DNA from: an uncultured Clostridia bacterium
Lineage (GTDB): Bacteria > Bacillota > Clostridia > TANB77 > CAG-508
Reading direction: 5' to 3'
NCBI GenBank assembly: GCA_934183045.1
Contig: CAKPRW010000048.1
Coordinates: 1 to 11,753 of the forward strand
DNA: 11,753 nucleotides
Shown here piece by piece: positions 1-8,219 of the stretch (its first letter is position 1; every line of letters begins with the position of its first letter). Position numbers and translations under genes: made by a program. Under the pieces are notes generated by a model, which worked only from the letters and a program-made list of their open reading frames with translations, made no database searches and was not told the origin of the DNA.

Positions 1-276
1 TTGGCACTAGGACTTTTGAGTTCATACATTTTTAGTTTAAAATTGATAAAGAAAGATATAATAAAGGGTAAAAATGTTACTCATTTTTATAGTAGTGAGC
101 AATATGGAAAATATGTAGCTGAATATCTTAAAATAGAAAATGTATTAGTAGATCCTAGTAGAAAATTATATAATATTCATGCTTCAGATATAAGAAAAGA
201 TATAGAAAAATATAAAGCATTTATAACAGAAGAAGTATATAACGATATAAAACAAGAACAAATGAAAGGAAAATAA
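1..276 (+). CDS. NadR-like nicotinamide-nucleotide adenylyltransferase, C-terminal part (5' end outside window)
   Basis: This is the last ~91 residues of a nucleotidyltransferase-fold protein. The frame is open from the first base, so the TTG at position 1 is probably just the window edge. The segment reading YSSEQYG, then VLVDPSR, then IHASDIR, then FITEEV follows the order seen in NadR/NMN adenylyltransferases (T/FTSE-YG, VD-xR, ISATxIR, WxFIPxEV). The family joins ATP and NMN to make NAD in the cytoplasm. The phosphate-binding ISxTxIR motif appears here as I-H-A-S-D-I-R, with His for Ser and Ser for Thr. The N-terminal HxGH motif must lie upstream and cannot be seen. The protein ends soon after the nucleotidyltransferase core, so no C-terminal ribosylnicotinamide kinase domain is attached. 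The stop codon is 4 nt before the next start. The family assignment is fairly good; the exact substrate is inferred. Confidence 0.6.
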   Translation: MALGLLSSYIFSLKLIKKDIIKGKNVTHFYSSEQYGKYVAEYLKIENVLVDPSRKLYNIHASDIRKDIEKYKAFITEEVYNDIKQEQMKGK

Positions 277-280
277 GTAT

Positions 281-1778
281 ATGAAAAAATATAGATTTGA
301 AATAATAATATTTGTTGTAGATGCAATATGTATGATACTAGAACTAATTGCATCTAGATTATTGTCACCATACTTTGGGAATTCAAATGTAATATGGACA
401 AGTATTATAGGAATTATATTATTAAGTAGCAGTATTGGAAACTATTTAGGACGGAAAAATTGCTGATAAAAATAATAAAGAAAAAAATTTAAAAATTATA
501 TTAACAGAAACTTCAATATTTGTTTTAATAATACCGTTTATTCAAAAATATGTATTAAATACAATAAATTCAAATATAAAAGATATAAGAGTAGGAGCAA
601 TATTAGCAGCTTGTTTATTATTTTTTATTCCTTCATTATGTATGGGAATTATAACACCTATAATACTAAGACTAAAAGTAGAAAACTTTGAAACAGTAGG
701 AAAAGTGTCTGGGAAAATGAGTGCAATAGCTACAATGGGAGGAATAGTAGGAACTTTTTTAGGTGGTTTTGTATTAATTCCTAATATAGGAAGTTGTAAT
801 ATTTTATTTGTTTTAACAATTATTTTAGTTTGTTTAATTCCATTGGTGAATTATAAAATAAAAGATAAAAGTACTATATTTGTTATAGTAATGATTATAA
901 TCTCTTTAATTTCATTTAATTTATATGTAAATAAAAATAATGCTGAGGGAGACAAAATATTAGAAGAACAAAATGAAAATCATGTGATATATCAAGATAC
1001 TCAATATGGAAAAGTTATAATATATAATTCAGTTAGTAATAATCAAAATATTCGAATTTTAAATATAGATAGTGGTTATGAGTCTGCAACATTTACAGAT
1101 GAAGAAAAAGTGAATGAATTAGTCTCTGAATATACAAAATATTATGATTTAATGTTTAAGGCGAAGATTGATATAAATAATACATTGTTAATAGGAGGAG
1201 CGGGATATTCTTATCCTAAATACTATATCAGTCATTATACAAATAAGAATATGGATGTTGTAGAAATTGATGGGAAGATCACAGAGATTGCGAAAAAATA
1301 TTTCTTTCTAGATAAATTAATAAAAGATTATGATTTGGAAAATAATAAAAGATTGAATTTGATTACGGAAGATGGCAGAGTTTATCTAAATAACAATACA
1401 AAAAAATATGATGCTATATTAAACGATGCTTTTTCAGGAGTAACACCTGCTAAAACATTAACAACAATAGAAAATGTAAAAAATATAAAAAAATCATTGA
1501 ATGATGGTGGAGTATATCTAACAAATATTATTTCATCTTTAGATGGTGAAAATTCAAAATTTATAAAAGCAGAGGTTAATACATTAAAACAAGTATTTAA
1601 AAATGTATATGTAATACCTTGCAATTATAAAGAAGATATTTATTCAGTACAAAACAATATGGTTATAGCAACAGATGAAGATTTAACATATGAAAATTCA
1701 TATGATTTAAATATTTCAGACAATGAAATAATAATTACAGATGAGTATTGTCCAATAGATTCTTTAGTGCCACAATAA
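281..1778 (+). CDS. Membrane-anchored spermidine synthase-like protein, read through a +1 frameshift at base 452
   Basis: Two reading frames, 281-466 and 453-1778, together encode one 498-residue protein if the C at 452 is skipped. Residues 1 to about 220 hold roughly seven hydrophobic segments, including the family-typical stretches ELIASRLLSPYFGNS and GNYLGGKIAD. The latter spans the shift and is restored only by dropping C452. Residues ~235-498 form a spermidine synthase/class I SAM-type domain, with IGGAG at 304-308, VEID at 327-330, EDGR at 363-366 and NDAF at 381-384. Bacterial proteins of this fused membrane plus spermidine-synthase-like type are common, but their reaction is mostly unproven, and aminopropyl transfer should not be assumed. 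AAAGGA at 265-270 precedes the ATG. Without the shift translation stops after 61 residues. All downstream motifs are intact, which argues against an old pseudogene. A recent null mutation or a sequence error remains possible. Confidence 0.75.
449..455 (+). other. +1 frameshift site: GGA-C-GGA in the spermidine synthase-like gene
   Basis: The zero frame reads TTA GGA CGG AAA AAT TGC TGA. Skipping the C at 452 gives TTA GGA GGA AAA ATT GCT GAT, which restores the family's Leu-Gly-Gly-Lys-Ile-Ala-Asp motif and opens the frame to 1778 with no further stop. The site shares C-GGA-AA with the shift in polA at 5131. The frame change is read directly from the sequence. Whether it is programmed, tolerated or an artefact is inference. 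Confidence 0.85.
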
Positions 1779-1824
1779 AAATAATTGTATGATATTGGAA
1801 AAGATAAGATGATTAGGAGAAAAT

Positions 1825-3258
1825 ATGGAAAAAATAAAAAAAGATAATAAAATACTAAAAATATTGTTTATATTATCATGTATTATGTTTGCAGTTCCAT
1901 CAGTGATATATTATGTACAAAACAAAACAGTATTTAAATTTGAACAATGGTTTAGATTTTTATTAAATGATTCAGATAGAATAAATCAAACAATGATATA
2001 TGTTATAATTCTAACAATTCTAATAATATTATTTATATATGTAGTAAAACAAAGGGAAAAAATATTTAAAAATAATAAGAGAATGTTTATCTTTATAGCA
2101 GTTGTATCTATGATATTTATTGCAGTAATACCATTTACATGTTCAGATGTATTTTACTATTTAGGTATTGGGAGACTTAATAGTGAATATCATCAAAATC
2201 CATATTATATAACAATAAAAGAATTCGTAAATCAAGGTGATAATAATAAATATCTAGAACAAGATACAGTGTTAGCACAAGGTTATATAAATGATTGGGC
2301 AGATTCTACAGTAGTATACGGTCCAATATGGACACTAATATGTAGAATTGTAGCTTCAATGTCATTTGGAAACATAGATATAGGATTATTCGTATTTAAA
2401 TTAATAAATTTAATAGTTCATTTACTGAATTGTTATTTGATATATAAAATAAGTAATAAAAAAATATTTGTGTTGTTATATGGAGTGAATCCATTTATTT
2501 TAATAGAAGGAATAGCATGTGTTCATAATGACATGTTTGTAATTTTATTTACATTGACAAGTTTCTACTTTTTATTAAAGAAGAAAAATATATTATTAAG
2601 TATATTGTTCTTGGCATTAGCGACAGCGATTAAATACTTTACGATAATACTACTACCATTTTTAGTAATTTATTATGTAAGGCAAGATAAACCAATTGTA
2701 AGATTTAAGAAATGTATAATGTATGGATTTTTATTTGTGGTTATACTTTCAGTATTTTATTTGTTATATATTCAAGATATAAATATATTTGGAGGATTAT
2801 TCATACAACAAGAAAAAATAGCAAAAAGCTTTTATATTATAATATCTGAATATTTTACTAGTCCAACAGGTTTAGTAAAGGCAATAAATACAACATTATT
2901 ATTATCATTTGCAATTATATATTGTACATCATGTATAGTTCTGTTAAATAAAAAAGAAATAAAATTTAGACAAGAGATACAAAAAGCAAATTATTTTATA
3001 ATGGCATTTTTATTTTTGCTGATAACTAATTTTCAACCGTGGTATATAATGTGGTTATTTCCATGTCTAATTTGGCAGAAATCAGAAGATATAAAACTAA
3101 TAATTCAAATATCATTAATTAGCCAATTTGCTAATAGTGTATTTTTTATGTACGGAGAAGGGTGGAGAAATGGAACTCCATTTACTTTCTTAATGGTACT
3201 TGGAACATTAGCTGTTGTATTATATGACACAAGAAGATCTAAAAGAGTGAAGGGATAA
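1825..3258 (+). CDS. GT-C-type membrane glycosyltransferase, MptB/mannosyltransferase-like
   Basis: This is a 477-residue polytopic membrane protein with about eleven hydrophobic segments, the first at residues ~10-31. The loop after the third segment carries SDVFYYLGIGR with Asp108, then NPYY at 125-128 and VVYGPIW at 163-169. This Asp, Gly-Arg, Asn-Pro-Tyr, Tyr-Gly-Pro-x-Trp pattern is typical of GT-C enzymes that take sugar from a polyprenyl-phosphate carrier, such as MptB-like and DUF2029-type mannosyltransferases. HND at 234-236 lies in a later loop. The likely role is adding hexose to a cell-envelope glycan on the outer face of the membrane; donor and acceptor cannot be read from the sequence. 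TAGGAGA at 1814-1820 is a good ribosome binding site for the ATG. The gene lies 46 nt after the spermidine synthase-like gene and 11 nt before another glycosyltransferase, so the three probably act on one envelope product. Confidence 0.6.
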   Translation: MEKIKKDNKILKILFILSCIMFAVPSVIYYVQNKTVFKFEQWFRFLLNDSDRINQTMIYVIILTILIILFIYVVKQREKIFKNNKRMFIFIAVVSMIFIAVIPFTCSDVFYYLGIGRLNSEYHQNPYYITIKEFVNQGDNNKYLEQDTVLAQGYINDWADSTVVYGPIWTLICRIVASMSFGNIDIGLFVFKLINLIVHLLNCYLIYKISNKKIFVLLYGVNPFILIEGIACVHNDMFVILFTLTSFYFLLKKKNILLSILFLALATAIKYFTIILLPFLVIYYVRQDKPIVRFKKCIMYGFLFVVILSVFYLLYIQDINIFGGLFIQQEKIAKSFYIIISEYFTSPTGLVKAINTTLLLSFAIIYCTSCIVLLNKKEIKFRQEIQKANYFIMAFLFLLITNFQPWYIMWLFPCLIWQKSEDIKLIIQISLISQFANSVFFMYGEGWRNGTPFTFLMVLGTLAVVLYDTRRSKRVKG

Positions 3259-3269
3259 AGAAAAAAAGA

Positions 3270-4769
3270 ATGAGTAAAATAAAGAAAAAAGATATAGGAA
3301 TATTTATTGTATTACTATGTTTTAGTTTGTTTATATTTGCAGGTTATTTAAAAGGCCGTTTTGCAGCAGATACTTTTAATATTATTAATATTGGGTATAA
3401 AGATTATGCAATAAATTATTCGTTATTGGATGGAAGAGTATTTATGGCTATAATAGGATTAATTGCTTACAAGATTAATATACCTATTATTACATATACA
3501 ACAGTTCTAGCGATATTAGCTATTATAGTAACATGCATAAATGTAATAATACTAAAAAATACAGTTTTAAGCTATAAAAAAATAGATAAGAAATGGCCCA
3601 ATATATTTCTTATTATAGTTTGTTACTATACAATATTTAATTTTGCATATTTTGAAAATATGTATTTTGCCGAATGTTTTGTAATGGCATTAAGTATATT
3701 GTTTTACATTCTTGCGGCTAAAGAAATGATTTTAAATAGTAAAATGAGCTACTTAAAGGGAATAATGTACTTATTTCTTGGTTTGACATCTTATCAAGGT
3801 ACAATATCAGCATTTTTTATATTTACAATTTTATTTAGTATGTTAGATAATAAATGTTATAAAGAAATTTGTTTGAAATTTTTGAAAGCAATAATTTTAT
3901 TTTTTATAGGATTTGTATTAAATAATATGTGTATTATTGTAACGGAGAAAGTGTTTAATTTAGAACAAACTAGAGGCTTAAATGTATCTTCGATTTTTAA
4001 AAATATAAATTTTATTATTAATAAATTTATTATAGTTTTAATTAATACTGCTCATTTATTCCCTAAATATTTATATATAATGTTTGTAGTTACAATTATT
4101 TATTTTGTATTAAATAAAATTATAAAACAAAACAAACAGAAATATGACAAAAGCAATCAAATAATAATAATAGAACAAATTTTGCTAATAATTTTAGGGA
4201 TTGGGTTTGCTTTTATACCATCGATTATTAATTTGACAGGATTCTGGTCAGCGAGAATGAGGTTTTCAATAGGTGCAATTGTAGGTTTGTTATTTATACA
4301 TTTAATTGTGAAAACTGATATATTAGAAGTGAATATGAAAGTTGATAAAATATTAATAGGCATTTTTATTGTGTATAGTGTAATAAACTCTGCAAACTAT
4401 ATCCATTTGATTTATTTAAATAGAGAAGTGGATAGACTTGATGAAAAAATTGTCTATAAAATTGATAACTATATTAAAGAATATGAAGAAAAAGAAAATA
4501 TTAAAGTGAAAAAAATTTGTACTGTAGAATGTTATGGGTCAAATAAGGCTTATTATAAAGAAATGAATTGTGATTATGTAGGAACAGCAGTTAGTAGTGT
4601 GCGAACTGAATGGGCTGTACAAGGAATAATTCAATATTATACTAATAGAGAATTTGAAGAAGAAGATTTAACTGAAGAAATGTTAGAAAGATATGAAGAA
4701 GAAGTTGATAAACAAAAAGATTATTTATGTATTGATGACACATTATATGTTAGCGTATATATGTATTAG
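3270..4769 (+). CDS. GtrII-like membrane glucosyltransferase family protein
   Basis: This is a 499-residue integral membrane protein with about ten hydrophobic segments between residues 9 and ~385, followed by a charged hydrophilic C-terminal domain of about 110 residues. The first loop has RFAADTFNI with Asp34 and LLDGR with Asp-Gly-Arg at 54-56, matching the D...(D)GR layout of the GtrII (O-antigen glucosyltransferase) family. Those enzymes transfer glucose from undecaprenyl-phosphate-glucose to surface polysaccharides. The ATG has only a weak upstream signal (AAGGGAT about 15 nt away, then an A-rich stretch), and it begins 11 nt after the previous stop, so translation may depend on coupling. 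The next gene, polA, starts 13 nt downstream behind a consensus AGGAGG. The family call rests on topology and the N-terminal motif only, and other GT-C families are possible. Confidence 0.55.
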   Translation: MSKIKKKDIGIFIVLLCFSLFIFAGYLKGRFAADTFNIINIGYKDYAINYSLLDGRVFMAIIGLIAYKINIPIITYTTVLAILAIIVTCINVIILKNTVLSYKKIDKKWPNIFLIIVCYYTIFNFAYFENMYFAECFVMALSILFYILAAKEMILNSKMSYLKGIMYLFLGLTSYQGTISAFFIFTILFSMLDNKCYKEICLKFLKAIILFFIGFVLNNMCIIVTEKVFNLEQTRGLNVSSIFKNINFIINKFIIVLINTAHLFPKYLYIMFVVTIIYFVLNKIIKQNKQKYDKSNQIIIIEQILLIILGIGFAFIPSIINLTGFWSARMRFSIGAIVGLLFIHLIVKTDILEVNMKVDKILIGIFIVYSVINSANYIHLIYLNREVDRLDEKIVYKIDNYIKEYEEKENIKVKKICTVECYGSNKAYYKEMNCDYVGTAVSSVRTEWAVQGIIQYYTNREFEEEDLTEEMLERYEEEVDKQKDYLCIDDTLYVSVYMY

Positions 4770-4782
4770 TTAGGAGGAAATA

Positions 4783-7489
4783 ATGGATAAATTAGTGTTG
4801 GTTGATGGAAATAGTATTATGAATAGAGCTTTCTATGGAATAATGGGAAGCAAAATGTTGATGACAAAAGATGGAAAATATACAAATGCAGTGTATGGAT
4901 TTTTAGCCATATTATTTAAAATATTAGAAGATATTGATCCTAAATATTTAGTTGTAGCATTTGATCTAAAAGCACCAACTGCTAGACATAAATTGTATGA
5001 CGGATATAAAGCCAATAGAAAAGGGATGCCAGATGAATTGGCAGAACAAATGCCAATAATAAAAGAAATATTGAAAGCGATGAATATCGATATAGTTGAA
5101 ATGGAAGGATACGAAGCAGATGATGTACTTCGGAACTTTATCAAGATATGGAGAAAATCAAGGTTTAGAAGTAACCATTTTGTCAGGAGATAGAGATACT
5201 TTCCAACTAGCAACAGATAAAGTAACAATTAGAATTCCTCACACAAAAGGTGGAAAAACAGAAACAGATGAGTTTGACAGAGAAAAAATAATAGAAAAAT
5301 ATGGAATAGAACCAAAGCAATTAATAGATGTAAAGGGATTGCAAGGAGATGCTTCAGACAATATCCCTGGGGTGCCAGGTGTTGGAGAAAAAACGGCATT
5401 AAAATTAATTCAAAAGTTTGGTTCAATAGAGAAATTATATGAAGCGGTAGAAAATGAAGAAGATGAATTAAAAGGAAAACAAAGAGAAAAAATTGTAAAC
5501 AATAAAGAATTAGCTGTGTTGTCAAAAACATTAGGAACCATTAACTTAGAAGTACCTATAAAAGATACTTTAGAAGAATTTAAAGTCGAAGAATGGGACA
5601 AACCAAAGGTATTAGAAATATTTAAAGAACTAAATTTCAAAAGATATATAGATAGATTTTCTTTAAATGATGATAAGCAAGAAAATTTGCAAGATAAAAA
5701 TAAAGAGCTATTTAAAAAAGAAAATAGAAGTAAAGATGAAATAATAGACTTAATTAAAGAACAAAAAGAAATGATTTTTTATATAAAAACTATTCAGGAT
5801 AGTCAAAATGAAAAAATTATAAAAGAAAAAATTACAGCCATTTGTATTTATAATAAAGAAAAAAATGAAACATACTACTTATCTATAAATGAAGAAGATC
5901 TTCAATCTTTCAAAGAAGTATTTGAAGATGAAAATATAAAAAAAATAAGTATAAATTTAACTGAAATATATATATTATTAAAACAAGAAAATATAAATAT
6001 AAAAGGAATGGACTATGACATAGGAATAGCTGCATATATTTTAAATTCTACTAATAATAAAATAAATATAGAAACTCTAATAGATAGATATTTGGAAATT
6101 GATATAAATGAATATGCAACTTCAAATGATAATCAACAACAAATTAATTTGTTTGATAGCATAGATGCAGATAAATCAAGTCAAGAAGAAAAAGAAAAAT
6201 TTATGCTTTATGCATATGCTGTTGAAAAGATCAAAGAAATAACTTTAAAGGAACTAGAAGAAATAAATTGCATAGATCTATTCTATAAAATAGATATGCC
6301 TACTGTCGAAATATTATCAGATATGCAATGGAATGGAATGTATTTAGATGAAAAAGAATTAAGCGAATTTGGAAGAGAATTAACAGAAAAATTAGATACA
6401 ATTACAAAAAATATATATGAAATGGCTGGAGAAGAATTTAATATAAATTCTACAAAGCAATTAGGAGAGATACTTTTTGAAAAAATGAAATTACCAGTCA
6501 AAAAGAAGACTAAAAGTGGATATTCAACAGATGTTGACGTTTTAGAAAAATTAAAAAAAGAAGATCCGATTATAGAACAAATACTAGAATATAGACAGCT
6601 AATGAAATTAAATTCTACTTACGTAGAAGGTTTGAAACCATATATTAATCCTAAAACAAAAAGAATACATTCATTCTTTCATCAAACTATAACTGCAACT
6701 GGTAGAATTAGTTCAACAGAGCCAAATCTTCAGAATATACCAACAAGATTCGAGCTAGGGAAAAGAGTAAGAAAAGTATTCAAGCCACAAGAAGGAAATG
6801 TATATATAGATGCAGATTATTCACAAATAGAATTAAGAATATTAGCAGCGATATCAGAAGATAAACACATGATCGAGGCGTTTAAGGAAGGTCAAGATAT
6901 TCATAAACAAGCAGCTTCAAAAGTATTTAAGACACCAATAGAAGAAGTAACAAAAGAACAAAGAAGTAATGCAAAAGCTGTTAATTTTGGAATTGTTTAT
7001 GGAATAAGCGACTTTGGATTAGGGGAGCAACTAGGAATATCAAGAAAAAAAGCAAAACAATATATTGAAGAATATCTAGAACAATATACAGGTATAAAGA
7101 ACTTTATGGACCGAATTACAGAAGAAGCAAAAGAAAAAGGATATGTAGAAACTCTATTTCATAGAAGAAGATACATTCCAGAACTAAAATCTAATAATTA
7201 TATGGTAAGACAATTTGGATCAAGAGTAGCAATGAACACACCAATTCAAGGGACTGCTGCAGATATAATGAAAATAGCAATGATTAATGTTTTTAACGAA
7301 ATAAAGAAAAACAATCTAGAATCAAAAATAGTTTTACAGGTTCATGATGAAATGATGATAGAAGTTCCTAAAAAAGAAATAGAAAAAGTAAAAGAAATTC
7401 TAAAAAAATCAATGGAAACAGCAGCAGATTTAAAAGTACCATTAATAGCTGAAATATCAGAAGCAAACAACTGGTACGAATGTAAATAA
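4783..7489 (+). CDS. polA: DNA polymerase I, read through a +1 frameshift at base 5131
   Basis: With the C at 5131 skipped, the two frames (4783-5193 and 5132-7489) give one 901-residue Pol I, a normal length. The N-terminal 5' nuclease has VDGNS near residue 8, EADD at 111-114, SGDRD at 134-138 and GDASDNIPG at 188-196, followed by a helix-hairpin-helix. The shift falls between EADD and GDRD, so the nuclease can only form if the frame changes. In the middle domain the 3'-5' proofreading acids are gone: the expected DxE reads I-K-T at 334-336. The polymerase domain is intact, with motif A DYSQIELR (Asp678), motif B RSNAKAVNFGIVYG (Arg727, Lys731, Phe735) and motif C QVHDE (His854, Asp855, Glu856). 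It fills gaps and replaces primer RNA in replication and repair. AGGAGG at 4772-4777 sets the start. Without the shift, translation ends at 136 residues. Confidence 0.93.
5128..5134 (+). other. +1 frameshift site: CTT-C-GGA in polA
   Basis: The zero frame reads GAT GAT GTA CTT CGG AAC and runs to TAG at 5191-5193. Skipping C5131 gives CTT GGA ACT TTA, restoring the conserved Pol I sequence EADDVLGTL and the rest of the protein. CTT followed by a poorly read codon is a known slippery context: E. coli prfB uses CUU before UGA, and yeast Ty1 uses CUU before the rare Arg codon AGG. No strong Shine-Dalgarno-like sequence lies right at the site; the nearest, AAGGA at 5105-5109, is about 20 nt upstream. 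Confidence 0.88.
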
Positions 7490-7513
7490 TAAACAAAAAG
7501 GAGAGAAAGTTTT

Positions 7514-8071
7514 TTGAAAAACAAAAAAATATTTATTTTTATAATAGTAATTTTAATAATATTTGTTTTTCTAGGATTGTTAAAAAATAAAGTACTAAAG
7601 ATAATATATCCAAAAACATACAAAGAAATTGTGTCTGTTTATTCAGAACAATATAATGTTGACGAAAACTTAATATTTGCGGTAATAAAGGCAGAAAGTA
7701 ACTTTAACAATGATGCATTATCAAATAAAGATGCAGTAGGATTAATGCAAATAATGGAAGAAACAGCAAAAGAAGTGGCAACAAAAAATTCAATAAAAAT
7801 AGATAATAACAATGTAAAAAATGATTTACTAAATGTAGAAAAAAACATAAACATAGGAACAAAATACTTACAAACACTACTAGAAAAATACGACAACAAA
7901 GAAGTTGCACTAGCTGCATACAATGCAGGAATAGGCACAGTAGACAATTGGATAGAAAAAGGAATCATAAAAAAAGATGGTACAGACATTGAAAAAATAC
8001 CATACAAAGAAACAAATAACTACGTAAGAAAAATATTAAGAGACTACAAAATATATCAAGAATTATATTAA
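7514..8071 (+). CDS. Membrane-anchored lytic transglycosylase (SLT domain, Slt70-like)
   Basis: This 185-residue protein cleaves the MurNAc-GlcNAc bond of peptidoglycan without water, leaving a 1,6-anhydro end. Residues 4-23 form one uncleaved-looking membrane anchor that should place the rest outside the cell. The SLT domain is complete: AVIKAESNFN with catalytic Glu61, AVGLMQIM at 74-81 and ALAAYNAGIG at 132-141. The start is TTG at 7514, chosen because AGGAGA at 7499-7504 sits about 9 nt upstream and because it gives a clean charged-then-hydrophobic N-terminus. It follows polA by 24 nt and is probably the last gene of that operon, since a large palindrome follows at 8098. The protein is short compared with periplasmic Slt70 but typical for Firmicute membrane-bound SLT enzymes. 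Confidence 0.85.
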   Translation: MKNKKIFIFIIVILIIFVFLGLLKNKVLKIIYPKTYKEIVSVYSEQYNVDENLIFAVIKAESNFNNDALSNKDAVGLMQIMEETAKEVATKNSIKIDNNNVKNDLLNVEKNINIGTKYLQTLLEKYDNKEVALAAYNAGIGTVDNWIEKGIIKKDGTDIEKIPYKETNNYVRKILRDYKIYQELY

Positions 8072-8097
8072 AACATAAAAATGATAGAAGTTTACCG

Positions 8098-8135
8098 AAA
8101 TTTGCCAAAAAGACCCGGCCCTCTTGGCAAATTTT
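8098..8135 (+). terminator. Palindrome with GC-rich centre, probable (bidirectional) terminator, copy 1 of a repeat
   Basis: The arm AAATTTGCCAA (8098-8108) pairs with TTGGCAAATTT (8124-8134) around a strongly GC-rich centre (GACCCGGCCC) that stands out in this AT-rich DNA. The 3' arm runs into TTTT, and the 5' arm gives a short U-run on the other strand. It lies 27 nt after the transglycosylase stop. Its arms match the terminator at 11418-11456. Confidence 0.65.
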
Positions 8136-8144
8136 AACAAATGC

Positions 8145-8173
8145 TGGACAAATATGAAAAAATAAAATACAAT
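8145..8173 (+). promoter_or_regulatory. Sigma-A-type promoter for the TPR gene
   Basis: TGGACA (8145-8150) and TACAAT (8168-8173) are separated by exactly 17 nt, each one base from consensus. The pair lies just after the 8098-8135 palindrome and 46 nt before the ATG at 8220. It makes the TPR gene a separate transcription unit from the polA operon. Confidence 0.6.
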
Positions 8174-8219
8174 ATATATTATAGTAAAAGATATAACCAA
8201 TAAAAGAGGAGCAAACAAA

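Noticed and set aside
642..1778. An independent gene starting at ATG 642.
   Set aside because: The same frame is open back to 453 and encodes family-conserved sequence there. There is no ribosome binding site before 642, so it is an internal methionine of the frameshifted gene.
5096..5131. TTG at 5096 as the start of a separate Klenow-like protein.
   Set aside because: The residues it would encode before 5132 do not resemble Pol I, there is no ribosome binding site, and the nuclease motifs continue across the junction from the upstream frame.
4833..5531. Long open frames on the minus strand opposite polA.
   Set aside because: They encode low-complexity Leu/Phe/Ser-rich strings, as expected opposite A-rich coding DNA, and have no initiation signals.
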